Program-made: the position numbers and the translations under genes
Origin: a virus
Length of the DNA stretch: 28,550 bases
Strand: one strand, 5' to 3'
IMG/VR virus record: IMGVR_UViG_3300046836_000375
Span: 1-28,550 of that record
Notes under the pieces: generated by a model
What the model was told of the DNA's origin: nothing
What the model saw: the letters and a program-made list of their open reading frames with translations, nothing else
Database searches by the model: none
Shown here: piece by piece, positions 11,723 to 20,060 of the stretch
Layout of the letters: each line of letters opens with the position of its first letter
Position numbering within the stretch: the stretch's first letter is position 1

Positions 11723-14689
11723 CTAAGACATATTCATGAGCGAAAACGTGCGCGACGTCGACACAACCGGCGTGCTCGAAGTAGTCGACGCTTGCACGGA
11801 GAAAACGTGATTGCCGGCCGCGGGCGCCGGCGCCATCAATTCCGATGGCGAAAGACGCGCGCTTCCGGTTGCATCTGTCGAAACCGTCGCCGGCCCGAGA
11901 ATGGCGGCGCCATCCATGAGCACTTGCACGCTCACCTCAACATTGGCGGTGGGCGTAATCGCCGCAACGGTACAGGCATACGTGTGCGTGCCCGACGTGT
12001 AGTCGCTCGAGCCGGCCACAATATTCACCGTCGCCGTTGCCACGCTGTAATTCGATCCGCCGACTAGCGTCAGGGTCGGCGTCCAAATCGTATTGGCGCC
12101 GGCCGGAATGCCGGCCGCAAAGGAAACACTGGCCGTCGCGCCGGATCCGTCGCCACTGATGGAAATATCGACAGTCGGCGGCGCCGAGCCCTTGGCATTT
12201 CCGAACGACGTGCCGATATCTGTCACCGCGCCGCCCCCGCCGCGCGCCGCAAACTGCATATTGAGCGCCAGAAATACTGAATTCCCTGATAGGTCGACGG
12301 TAATGCTGTCGAGCTCTGGCAGGCCGGCCATGCCGGTAGTCGATACGGGCGCATTGGGCGTCGTGCCCGCAACCACTAGCGTGCCCGTAACCGGCCCGAC
12401 GGGGGGATGCTGCCAGTTATAGTTCGAGAAATTGGCCCAATCGCTCGTGGCCCCATTGCCGCGGATCGAACGCACGCGCGCATTCAGATAAGTAACCGCA
12501 TCGATGCCGTCGATATAGCAATAACTCGAGTCGCCATCGAACAGGCCAGCGTCGATCCAGGCGCCGCTTAGTAACTGCCCGGTCGCATCCTGATACTGCA
12601 CTTGAATGCGCCCGCCGATGTTTACATACGCGTCGTCGGGCGGCGTCCAGGAAATCAGCAAGCGCGGAATAGAAACCCCGTTGGCCAGCACCAGCCGCGT
12701 GGCCGCATCGTCCTCGAGATTGAGATTGGATGGCGGCAACGGATTGGCCGGCATAAAGCCTGGATTGGCGGCCACGTCGTAGGGCGTCAATTCCTCGCCC
12801 ACGCCCCACTCGTACACCGCGGGCGCCGTCTCTATCGCACTTACCGCGGTTGTGAGCCGCACCGCGGCGCCCTCGCCGCCCCCAGGTTCGGGCACAAACT
12901 CCACTCTCGTAATCTCGAAATACTTGCTCGCCCAACTCATTTGCGGAAACGTGAACTGCATCACATCGGCCTCTTGCATCTGCCAGGCGGCCAGGTTCAT
13001 GTGAAAACTGCCCGTGCCTTGTTGCCGGTTGCGCAGCAAGGTAATTTTGGCGATGCGTTGCGCCTGCACAATCGAAATCACGCCGCGCAGACTGATATCT
13101 TGCGGCAAGGGTACGCCGCCGTCGGCCTCGAGAAACACGTCGCTCGCAAACCCGTGCAACGGATCCGCGGCGTATTGGGGAAAGTTGGTGGGCTGAAAAG
13201 CGAACGCCCAAATGTTGTCTCTCGTGCCGTAATACCAACCGTTGCCATCGTAGAGATTGCCGGCCACCGAATAAGGGAAATTGGGCGCCGTATAGGTTCC
13301 CGTGACGCGATTGATTAACTCGCGAAAACTCCGGTAAGGATTCCAAACCGGCGCATCGATCAAAGCGCTTTGGTCGAACGAAAATGATGGCCCTTGCCAG
13401 TATGCCGGCCAGATAAACCACTCCCCGGCAATATAACTCAGCCGGCCCGCGGCGCAGGGCATCATCATGCCCAGCGCATCGCCGGCGCTGGTGCTCGTGT
13501 CGTAGTGAAGATTGAGCGTATAGCGCGCCTCGTTGCCCTGGCTCGTCAAAACCTGCTCGTCGCACACGTTGGCCGCCGCAATCCATTGCGCCAGGTTGAC
13601 GCCCGGATCGCCCACGCCAAATTGGGTGTCGGTCAAAACGTCGGCCACGCACAGCGCCCAATTGCTTGTGAACGTTTGTTTACTTGTGCGCGGATCGTAA
13701 ATCCGATTTTTGCCGTTGACGGTGATGCGTATCTCGGGATACGTGGGGAACATGGCCGCATCGCGCCCCACGTTCACGTAGAGATACGCACAACCGCCCA
13801 CATACGGCGTCCCGTTTTGTCTCACTGTGTAGGAAAGCCATTGCGGGTCATTGGTCGCGAGCTCTTGAATCACATCCCCCGGCAATTGGTCGCCGAATCG
13901 AATCTCGGCATACACTTTGCCGTCGAAGTTGTAGTGCTGGCCGCCTGGCCCGATACCGTACCCCAGGTGATAGCCGCCGCTCGACGGGTTGGGATCATCG
14001 GAACGCGCGTGCCCGCCGAACGTGTAGGCGCCCTGAATCTCGGCCGTCGGCGCCGTCGTGTAGCCCGAGCCGCCGGCCGTCATATGTACCGACCAGGCGC
14101 CCGGCCCGCCGGTTGCATAGGCCGCGGCGCCCGCGCCGCCGCCGCCATAGATGCGCACCCGATAGCGCGCCGGCGCCACGCTCGAAAAACCGGCGCCGCC
14201 GGTTGCCGTAATCGCGGTAACCTGGCCGCCGGCAATGGTGACCGTGGCCGCCGGCGGGCTCGAAACTTTCCCGGCGCCCACGTTGCCGATGCTGCCATCG
14301 GAACGAAAAAAAACTTGCCGGCCATCGAGATAGATATTTTGGACGCAATCAATCTCGTGGGTCGCCAGAACAATCACCATGTTGTAAACGAACAGGCCGC
14401 CCGAGCCGCCGGCGCCCGTCGTCGACTGATAGATCGTCGTGCCCCCGATGCGTTGCGTCCCATAGACAATTTGCCGAAAGCCGGCCGCCATGCGCGTGGA
14501 AATATCCATGCCGCGGTTGCTCGTCAAGGCCTGCGCGATGGCGCTCGCCTCCATCGAAACGCCGCCCGAGAGTAGCGCCCAAAACACCGGCTGCCAGAAA
14601 GCCGCAATGCCGCCCGTGGCATAGATCGCCACGGCGTCAAGGATGACGGCGCCGGCAATCATGGCCGCGCCCATGATGGCCTTAGACAT
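11723..14689 (-). CDS. J-like host-specificity / tail tip protein
   Basis: This encodes 988 residues; the start MSKAIMGAAM was chosen because it overlaps the peptidase stop by 8 nt, and 22 further codons upstream are also open. Residues about 4-40 are hydrophobic and Ala/Gly-rich (AAMIAGAVILDAVAIYATGG), as at the start of lambda J and gene-transfer-agent g15 proteins. A glycine-rich segment about 160-223 has the repeat GGxGYxxAP (GGAGFSSVAPA, GGSGYTTAPTA). Residues about 225-640 are the main hub/receptor body, and about 650-760 look like a fibronectin type III domain (LLISWTPPDDAY, RVRSIRGNGATSDW). The end is another beta-sandwich (SVQVLMDGAAI). It should form the tail tip that contacts the receptor and plugs the hub. 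It is the longest gene in the window. Confidence 0.85.
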   Translation of the reverse strand: MSKAIMGAAMIAGAVILDAVAIYATGGIAAFWQPVFWALLSGGVSMEASAIAQALTSNRGMDISTRMAAGFRQIVYGTQRIGGTTIYQSTTGAGGSGGLFVYNMVIVLATHEIDCVQNIYLDGRQVFFRSDGSIGNVGAGKVSSPPAATVTIAGGQVTAITATGGAGFSSVAPARYRVRIYGGGGAGAAAYATGGPGAWSVHMTAGGSGYTTAPTAEIQGAYTFGGHARSDDPNPSSGGYHLGYGIGPGGQHYNFDGKVYAEIRFGDQLPGDVIQELATNDPQWLSYTVRQNGTPYVGGCAYLYVNVGRDAAMFPTYPEIRITVNGKNRIYDPRTSKQTFTSNWALCVADVLTDTQFGVGDPGVNLAQWIAAANVCDEQVLTSQGNEARYTLNLHYDTSTSAGDALGMMMPCAAGRLSYIAGEWFIWPAYWQGPSFSFDQSALIDAPVWNPYRSFRELINRVTGTYTAPNFPYSVAGNLYDGNGWYYGTRDNIWAFAFQPTNFPQYAADPLHGFASDVFLEADGGVPLPQDISLRGVISIVQAQRIAKITLLRNRQQGTGSFHMNLAAWQMQEADVMQFTFPQMSWASKYFEITRVEFVPEPGGGEGAAVRLTTAVSAIETAPAVYEWGVGEELTPYDVAANPGFMPANPLPPSNLNLEDDAATRLVLANGVSIPRLLISWTPPDDAYVNIGGRIQVQYQDATGQLLSGAWIDAGLFDGDSSYCYIDGIDAVTYLNARVRSIRGNGATSDWANFSNYNWQHPPVGPVTGTLVVAGTTPNAPVSTTGMAGLPELDSITVDLSGNSVFLALNMQFAARGGGGAVTDIGTSFGNAKGSAPPTVDISISGDGSGATASVSFAAGIPAGANTIWTPTLTLVGGSNYSVATATVNIVAGSSDYTSGTHTYACTVAAITPTANVEVSVQVLMDGAAILGPATVSTDATGSARLSPSELMAPAPAAGNHVFSVQASTTSSTPVVSTSRTFSLMNMS

Positions 14690-15191
14690 GCCACGCCCGC
14701 CGAATTGCCATCGTTCGAACCTCAGTACCATCCTCGGCAATCGCCATCTCGGCAATCGCCGTGCGCTCCAGTCCCTTCGCGCCGGGCGTCACAATATCGC
14801 GGCCGTTCAAGTGAATCAATCCCAGCATCAGCCGGCCCGCCTGCATAAACGTACAAAAATCGCCCCGCCTGGCCTGGAGCGGAAAAGCCGCTTCCTCGAG
14901 CCCGAATTTTTGCGCGCAATACTCGGCCGCGGCGTCGACGGTCACAACTGCATCGGCCCCGGATACCCCGAGAACAGCCCCGCGCACGCGCCGAATCGCA
15001 TCCCAGGCGCCGGCCTCGTCCGTATAGCCGCGGAAATCGGCGGCAATATCTGTGCCCGTCATGGCCTCGATAGCGTCGGCCACAAACAGGGCGCAATCGT
15101 TCACGCCCCAGGAAAACGGCATAAAGGCGCGCGCTATCAGGAAATCGTTGAGCTCGCGCGTGTCCCAATAAGGTTTGCGTTCAAGCGCCAT
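14682..15191 (-). CDS. NlpC/P60-like tail tip peptidase
   Basis: This encodes 169 residues, starting next to the previous stop. Residues 26-37 (FSWGVNDCALFV) carry the catalytic-type Cys (C33) in the W-G-x-(N/D)-D-C context seen in NlpC/P60-related phage tail proteins. A later strand has RRGDFCTF (about 109-116). A possible His is in GLIHLNG near 127. In lambda K and gene-transfer-agent g14 this protein sits in the tail tip and cleaves host peptidoglycan peptides at entry. The family has many active-site variants, so activity is likely but not certain. Position between hub and J-like genes supports the call. Confidence 0.8.
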   Translation of the reverse strand: MALERKPYWDTRELNDFLIARAFMPFSWGVNDCALFVADAIEAMTGTDIAADFRGYTDEAGAWDAIRRVRGAVLGVSGADAVVTVDAAAEYCAQKFGLEEAAFPLQARRGDFCTFMQAGRLMLGLIHLNGRDIVTPGAKGLERTAIAEMAIAEDGTEVRTMAIRRAWHV

Positions 15192-15752
15192 TCATCCCCA
15201 CTTCAATGCCTGGTCGTTTAGTTGCTCGACCCATTGGAAAGCCGTGTCATCGGGATAGTAGACGTGCTGATCGGCGGCCGTGTAGCGCCGCGCATTCGGC
15301 CTCTGCAGGTTGGTAAAACGCGTCTCTAAATTGAGTGAAATGGTGATGCTCTGCAAGCCGGGCGTGATGGTCGGTTTATCGACCACGCCCCCAAATAGAC
15401 GCGGCGCCCCGAGAATGTTGCCCGCAGCATCGAACAACGCAAAGCTGATGGTCGCCGGCGCGCCTAATTGAATATCGGTCATCGATTCTGAGAACAATTG
15501 GGAATCGATGCCGCTCAAAGAAACCACCACGCCGCCGGCGGCCAGATCGACGCCGGCGCTCACGTGGGAAATGCGCCCCAGCGAGCCCACGCCGAGATAA
15601 GTGTGAGCGTTCCAAACCAGATTCCCAACCCCCGACCAGATATAGGAAACCTGCGATTTGAAATGAATTTCTGCCAGTAGCGCCGGCCGGATAAGGTTAT
15701 CGGTAAGCGAGCCTGGCCCCGAAATCATGGCCGCCGGCAAATTGCGCGGCAT
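15192..15752 (-). CDS. Tail hub protein (DUF2163 / lambda L-like)
   Basis: This encodes 186 residues, starting 3 nt after the previous stop. The sequence is a run of short beta-strands (ALLAEIHFKSQVSYIWSGVG, GGVVVSLSGIDS, PATISFALFDAAG, SITISLNLE) that fits the hub fold shared by lambda gpL, phage T4 gp27-type hubs and gene-transfer-agent g13. Near the C-terminus (NARRYTAADQHVYYPDDTAF) is a stretch often found at the end of these proteins. It should form the trimeric hub between distal tail ring and J-like tip. It is shorter than the usual 230-300 residues; the iron-sulphur C-terminal domain of lambda L (cysteine cluster) is absent. Confidence 0.7.
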   Translation of the reverse strand: MPRNLPAAMISGPGSLTDNLIRPALLAEIHFKSQVSYIWSGVGNLVWNAHTYLGVGSLGRISHVSAGVDLAAGGVVVSLSGIDSQLFSESMTDIQLGAPATISFALFDAAGNILGAPRLFGGVVDKPTITPGLQSITISLNLETRFTNLQRPNARRYTAADQHVYYPDDTAFQWVEQLNDQALKWG

Positions 15753-15755
15753 GCT

Positions 15756-16397
15756 TTAACGAACCTCGAGAATCTTGAAACTCATCGTGGTAAGCCGCAT
15801 GGGCGAAAATTGCGACTCGCGCCGGTTGTCGGCCAGGCGCCAAACGCCCACCGGCGAAGCCAGAATGAGCGACGTGCCGGCGGCCGGCGCTTCTCGCAAG
15901 CTCGGCCAAATGGTAATGGTCGCGTGCCCCGACGCGTCGGCGTTGACTTGCTCGCAGGCGCGGTACAGGTGATAGCCGACTTGAAATAAATCGCCGCGCA
16001 GGAGCACGCGAAAATTGTTCGCTTTCCATCCCGTGGTGGTGATCTGCGTCGCCGTTGTAATGTCGGTTCCGCTCATCTTGGGCACACTCCCTTGCACGTT
16101 GCCGCGCGGTTGTCGGCGCCGCGGATCCCCCAGTTGAAACACGTTAAGTTGGCCGCGCAATTCGGCCAGAAATCCTTCCCACTCGGCCGCCTGGTCGTTG
16201 GTAAGCGGCGGCAATATCACGGCGCCATCCCAGGCATCGGCGCCCGGCCAGGCCTGCGCCTGCATCTGCGCCGGCACGTAGGGCGATTGCACCACCGCGA
16301 TAGCGTCGCTCATGCCCAGCGACATTTCCGCGGCGCCCGGCGAGCTCGGCAGAGTCACGAGATTGTAAGTGTTATTGCCGATGGTGATGGCTTGCAT
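15756..16397 (-). CDS. Distal tail protein (lambda M / DUF2460-like position)
   Basis: This encodes 213 residues; the ATG (16395-16397) directly follows the tape measure stop. The sequence has an N-terminal strand-rich half (ITIGNNTYNLVTLPSSPGAA), a basic Gln/Arg-rich segment near residues 85-105 (FQLGDPRRRQPRG) and a second beta-rich half (VGYHLYRACEQVNADASGH). This fits a distal tail protein ring with a galectin-like or OB-like second domain. The assignment depends on its place just after the tape measure and before the hub. I do not find a diagnostic motif, so the family name is tentative. Confidence 0.6.
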   Translation of the reverse strand: MQAITIGNNTYNLVTLPSSPGAAEMSLGMSDAIAVVQSPYVPAQMQAQAWPGADAWDGAVILPPLTNDQAAEWEGFLAELRGQLNVFQLGDPRRRQPRGNVQGSVPKMSGTDITTATQITTTGWKANNFRVLLRGDLFQVGYHLYRACEQVNADASGHATITIWPSLREAPAAGTSLILASPVGVWRLADNRRESQFSPMRLTTMSFKILEVR

Positions 16398-18713
16398 TTA
16401 AACCCTCGTGCCGCTCGGCCGGCGGGCATTGTAGTTGCGCATCGTCTCCACCGTCATCGCCGGAATCTGCTGCAAATAGACGCCCATGGTGCGATGCACC
16501 GCGGCCTCGACGGCCGCCGGATCGCCGGCGCCGCGCGCGTCAACGTTGACCACGTGCGAAAACGAGCCGCCCATATTCATGGTGCGATTGGAAATGATGC
16601 GGCCCGACGTCGACGGCACAAAGAGCTCCGGGCCTGATTCGCCCACAATCGCCGGCATGCCGGTAGGAATATCGCCGCCGCCTTGAAAGTGGAGCAAGGC
16701 GCCAAGTAATTGCGTCCCGATGGAACTAAAGGTTGAACCCGCGGAAGTAACGTTCTTCCCTGAAAATAGCTTGCCGATAGCGCCAGGCACGGCGCCCGCC
16801 CCCAGGGCGGCGCCCTCCACCATCCTCACCCACATTGCATTGGCCGCACTGGCGCCCAATTTCCCCAGGCCGGGCACTAGCTTTCCGAGTGAACCCTCGG
16901 CCATCTTGAGCCCCGTGCCGGCAATGCCGGTAAAGATTTGCTTGCCGGCATCCTTCCATTGCCCGCGGTGATACGGATCGGTCAACGTGCGCAAGATTGC
17001 GCCGTTGATTGTGTCCACGGTTTGCGCCAACGTCTCGCGAATGTGCGCCGGCAAATCGGTAAATTGCGCCGCCAGTTGACTCGCCGAATCCTCGAGCGCG
17101 CCGAGCGCGGTTGCCGATTTTGCCGCGGCCCTATCCGTCTCGGCCTGGCGCCCCACGCCGGCGCCGTGCCGCTCGATATCTCGCAACGTAATGCCGGCGC
17201 CGCCCTCCTGCGCCACGCCCAGCGCCGCCTGCCACTGCGCGGCTGATAGCTCGTGCAATTGTTGCGCCGCGAGCGCCGCGGCCAGGTGCGACAATTGCCC
17301 GCGCTGCTCCTGCAGTTGAATCGCCGCCGCCTGGATCCGCTCGGCGGCCTCAATCTCGGCCGCGGTATTTTCGAAATTCGCGCGCGCCGCGTCTCGCTGC
17401 TCGCGCACTTGCTCGGCAATCGCTCGTTGCGCCTGCTCCCATCCCGCCACGACGGCATCGTGGATGCGCGCATCTTGCGCCTGCTCTTGCTGGAAAATGG
17501 TATTCGCGGCCACCCAACCACTAAATAAATCCTCTTGAAATGTTTTGTTCGCGGCCGCGACTGCCTTGTTGGCTTGATCAGTCACCGCAACCAGTAAGGG
17601 CGCGTTGCTCTTGACGGTTGCCGCGAGCCCTTGCCAGTAATTCGCCTCATCCTGCACGGAAAGATTGCGCACGGCTTTTTGGGCGTCGAGCGCGCGGCGC
17701 CATTCCTGCATTTGTTTTTCGGCGGCCTGTTTCTCCCACGTCGCGGCCGCGATTTGCTGTTGTTTTTTATCGAGCGCGGCCTGCGCAGTGTCTTGATTCA
17801 TCTGCGCCTGAATGCGCGCCTGCTCTGGCCGTTGATTGGCGAGCAATTCGTTTGTGGCATCAATCTCGGTTCGCAGGCCTGTGGCTAATATAAATTTGCT
17901 CTTGTCGAGCGTCTTTGTCTCCCCGGTTGCCGTGAGATAGGTACCCTTACCGGCCTGCGCGGCCTCGAGCTCGTTACGGCGCTCGATCAGCGAATTGTGA
18001 TATTTGACGCTCGCGTTTAGTTGATCCTGCAAAGACGTTGCTTCAGAAAGCGCCCTGGCGTGCGTCTTTGCCAAATCTTGTTCGTATTGCGTGCCCCCCT
18101 TGTGGAGAAACGTTTGCGCCATCCAGTCCGGCTGTTGCTCGGCCAATAGTTTACGCGCGTCATCGGTTGCGCGCAGTAATTCTTGATCGAGTTTTGCCAC
18201 CTCGACGGCCGTTTTCGCCATTTCCTCGGCCAGTTTGTTTTCCGGCTTGTGCTCCAGTTTGGCGAGTTCGTTCTGTAAATGAATGGTCGACGCGTCGAGC
18301 TCGAGATTCTGCAGGCGCAACGAATCGCGCGATTTCTCCCAGGCCTCGGCGTTCTTTTCGGCGGCCTCGCGATTCTTCTGCGCAAATTCGTAGACTTTTT
18401 TGCCCGTCTCGTAAATCGCCAGGCCGATACCGACAATCGCCACCGCGGAAAAGGCCGCGGCCATGGCCGACGCCACGCCCGGCAATTCGGCAATGAATGA
18501 GCGAATGTGCCGCGGTAAACGAAGGCCGATTTCCTCGCCGAGCAGGGCCATCGCGCCCTTTGCCTCGCCCATCTCGCGCTTGGTCGTGGACGCGGCCGAA
18601 CTGACATTGCCCTCCAATTGCTTTAACTGCGCTTTGGCTTTCTCGAGCGCCGCCGAATAAGACGTAGAGTCGACGGCCAGGATGATTTTTACCGAACCTG
18701 CAGCCTCGGCCAT
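16398..18713 (-). CDS. Tail tape measure protein
   Basis: This encodes 771 residues, starting after GAGGGGGG. The N-terminus (KIILAVDSTSYSAALEKAKA) is the usual tape measure start, with long heptad-like helices to about residue 70. Residues about 74-108 contain a hydrophobic span (AMAAAFSAVAIVGIGLAIYE) that may insert into the host membrane. Alpha-helical, Gln- and Ala-rich coiled coil continues to about 560. At 678-712 is a common C-terminal tape measure motif, GGDIPTGMPAIVGESGPELF, then VPSTSGRIISN. The length would suit a tail of roughly 110-120 nm at the usual rule of about 0.15 nm per residue. It measures tail length in assembly and is ejected ahead of the DNA. A hairpin (18743-18766) lies in its leader. 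Confidence 0.9.
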   Translation of the reverse strand: MAEAAGSVKIILAVDSTSYSAALEKAKAQLKQLEGNVSSAASTTKREMGEAKGAMALLGEEIGLRLPRHIRSFIAELPGVASAMAAAFSAVAIVGIGLAIYETGKKVYEFAQKNREAAEKNAEAWEKSRDSLRLQNLELDASTIHLQNELAKLEHKPENKLAEEMAKTAVEVAKLDQELLRATDDARKLLAEQQPDWMAQTFLHKGGTQYEQDLAKTHARALSEATSLQDQLNASVKYHNSLIERRNELEAAQAGKGTYLTATGETKTLDKSKFILATGLRTEIDATNELLANQRPEQARIQAQMNQDTAQAALDKKQQQIAAATWEKQAAEKQMQEWRRALDAQKAVRNLSVQDEANYWQGLAATVKSNAPLLVAVTDQANKAVAAANKTFQEDLFSGWVAANTIFQQEQAQDARIHDAVVAGWEQAQRAIAEQVREQRDAARANFENTAAEIEAAERIQAAAIQLQEQRGQLSHLAAALAAQQLHELSAAQWQAALGVAQEGGAGITLRDIERHGAGVGRQAETDRAAAKSATALGALEDSASQLAAQFTDLPAHIRETLAQTVDTINGAILRTLTDPYHRGQWKDAGKQIFTGIAGTGLKMAEGSLGKLVPGLGKLGASAANAMWVRMVEGAALGAGAVPGAIGKLFSGKNVTSAGSTFSSIGTQLLGALLHFQGGGDIPTGMPAIVGESGPELFVPSTSGRIISNRTMNMGGSFSHVVNVDARGAGDPAAVEAAVHRTMGVYLQQIPAMTVETMRNYNARRPSGTRV

Positions 18714-18742
18714 ACGCCCCCCTCATTTGAGACAAAAACACG

Positions 18743-18766
18743 AAAGGCCGCCCGCGGGCGGCCTTT
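18743..18766. terminator. Perfect 24-bp palindrome hairpin before tape measure
   Basis: AAAGGCCGCCCG is followed directly by its exact reverse complement, so the stem is up to 10-11 bp with a minimal loop. Read rightward, it runs into TTTTCTTT; read leftward, in the transcription direction, into TTTCGTGTTTTT. It lies between the stop at 18793 and the tape measure start. It may act as a leaky terminator that lowers tape measure mRNA relative to upstream genes. Confidence 0.6.
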
Positions 18767-18792
18767 TCTTTCCCCCTTGATGGTTGCCGGCT

Positions 18793-19203
18793 TTAGTGGT
18801 GATTAAAGCCGGAATAAATAATCGCGATAATCAAAGCGGCAATCAGGTTGCCGATGCAAACGCCCCAGGCAATACGCATAATCGTCAATGGTTTTCCTTG
18901 TTCTGTCATTTCGTTTTGCAACTCCCCCTTGCCACTAGTATAAACGCCTAAAAAAAGCCTCGCAGATGGCCTAGGACGCGCCGCCAGGCCGGCGGACGAC
19001 CCCAGGTATGGCGAAAACCGTTCTCCGGCGCCAGGCGGCCCGCCGGCCGGATCCGGACCCGGATCGGGCGGCGCATCTTCGCCCTGGCCGCCGACTATCG
19101 CCCACCACGATTCGGAGCACTCCGCTTCCCAACACATTTGACACAATAAACCGCCGCCCTTTCCCGGCCAACCATCGTGCCGCGCCCCGCATTTGCAATT
19201 CAT
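18793..19203 (-). CDS. Zinc-ribbon plus transmembrane small protein
   Basis: This encodes 136 residues; the start overlaps the preceding stop as ATGA. The N-terminus (CKCGARHDGWPG, then CQMCW) is a zinc ribbon of a type I recall from phage small proteins. Residues about 42-60 are Pro/Gly/Asp-rich (APPDPGPDPAGGPPGAG), echoing the tail of the previous gene. A C-terminal hydrophobic span is MRIAWGVCIGNLIAALIIAI. Between them (about residues 65-95) the sequence looks like untranslated DNA read through. There a TATACT (-10-like, 18937-18942) and a GGGGGAG precede an internal ATG (MTEQGKPLTIMRIAW) that would give a 37-residue single-span peptide on its own. It may be one gene or a fusion of two. 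Confidence 0.65.
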   Translation of the reverse strand: MNCKCGARHDGWPGKGGGLLCQMCWEAECSESWWAIVGGQGEDAPPDPGPDPAGGPPGAGERFSPYLGSSAGLAARPRPSARLFLGVYTSGKGELQNEMTEQGKPLTIMRIAWGVCIGNLIAALIIAIIYSGFNHH

Positions 19204-19559
19204 TTTGGCGGCCCGCCAGGCGGCCCCCCGGCCGGATCCGGATCCGGCGCCGGCGTTTTCAAATCGGCTTTTGCCTCTTCGAGCACCGGCTTATTCTCCG
19301 CCATCTGCTCGTGAGTCTCTTTGTATGCGCTCATCGCCTTTTGCCCGAGCGGCGATTTAACTAAAAGCGCCCCAAACGTCACGGCCACGCCCATAAAAAA
19401 GAATTTCCAAAGTTTGCCAGATCCGAAATCGTGCGGAAAAGAGTACTTAAGCGGATCCATCGATGCGGTAAAAGCGGCGGCGATTCCCCCGCCAAGAGCG
19501 GCCAGCAAAGAAACCTTTAGCCACTTGAGCGCAAGCTGCGACGCGCCGCCCATATTCAT
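19200..19559 (-). CDS. Small two-span membrane protein
   Basis: This encodes 119 residues from the ATG that overlaps the previous stop (ATGA at 19556-19559). Two hydrophobic spans are LKVSLLAALGGGIAAAFTA (about 12-30) and KFFFMGVAVTFGALLVKSP (about 51-70), followed by a soluble acidic tail that ends in Pro/Gly-rich APDPDPAGGPPGGPP. Two spans with a short charged tail would fit a class II-type holin. It might equally be a membrane protein for DNA entry or an accessory. The place between tail genes is odd for a holin. The DNA of the tail repeats a GGCCGGATCCGGA stretch in the next gene. Confidence 0.65.
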   Translation of the reverse strand: MNMGGASQLALKWLKVSLLAALGGGIAAAFTASMDPLKYSFPHDFGSGKLWKFFFMGVAVTFGALLVKSPLGQKAMSAYKETHEQMAENKPVLEEAKADLKTPAPDPDPAGGPPGGPPK

Positions 19560-20059
19560 TTTTTGGCCGCCTTTTCCACCCCCGCGGCCAGGGCGTTGCA
19601 ACAAACCTGCACGGCCTGCTCGCGCACACCCTCGTACGCCGGCCGGATAAACGGGTGAGCGGGCACGGCGCCCGTTTCATGCCCTGGCCCGCGCCGGCGG
19701 CCGCCCGGCATGATTTTCGAATAGCCGCCGCGCACTTGCCGATGCCCGTATTCCACCCAATTGGCAATGCGGCGGGTGAATTGACCAGGGTACACAATCA
19801 CGGCCGGCAACGATTGCCCCCCGTCCTCGGTTCTGGTCACAATGGAACGAATATCGTTTCTGAGCGCGCCCGGCGGCGCCGCCGTGCCGCTCGCGCCGCC
19901 CGCACGCACCGGCGCCCTGGCCCGCACCGCGGCCTCGAACACATAGCCCGCCTCTTTGAGCGCGGCATGAATAATGCGCTTAGCCTCTTTGTCGCCGAGC
20001 TCGCCGAGTTTTTGGTCGAGCTCGCGCAGGCCTGTCACTTGTGCCGTAAAGCCGCCCAT
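19556..20059 (-). CDS. HK97 gp10-like neck/tail protein
   Basis: This encodes 167 residues from ATG 20057-20059, with GAGGGA six bases upstream. Residues 1-35 (MGGFTAQVTGLRELDQKLGE) and 40-65 (AKRIIHAALKEAGYVFEAA) begin with the helix pair typical of HK97 gp10/phage minor tail proteins. The centre has RARAPVRAGGASG and an HFIRPAY-like end (VPAHPFIRPAYEGVREQ), both characteristic of this family: proteins that join the neck to the first tail ring or help the tail terminator. Normally the gene lies before the tail tube; here it lies after the chaperones. Confidence 0.8.
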   Translation of the reverse strand: MGGFTAQVTGLRELDQKLGELGDKEAKRIIHAALKEAGYVFEAAVRARAPVRAGGASGTAAPPGALRNDIRSIVTRTEDGGQSLPAVIVYPGQFTRRIANWVEYGHRQVRGGYSKIMPGGRRRGPGHETGAVPAHPFIRPAYEGVREQAVQVCCNALAAGVEKAAKK

Positions 20060-20060
20060 A

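Noticed and set aside
12417-13661. 414-residue minus-strand frame overlapping the J-like gene
   Set aside because: Same strand but another frame of the J-like gene; Arg-rich and without motifs. The recognised FN3 and tip features are in the main frame.
13394-14575. 393-residue plus-strand frame inside the J-like gene
   Set aside because: It lies opposite a recognised tail tip gene and is an Arg/Ala/His-rich translation typical of the complement of GC-rich coding DNA.
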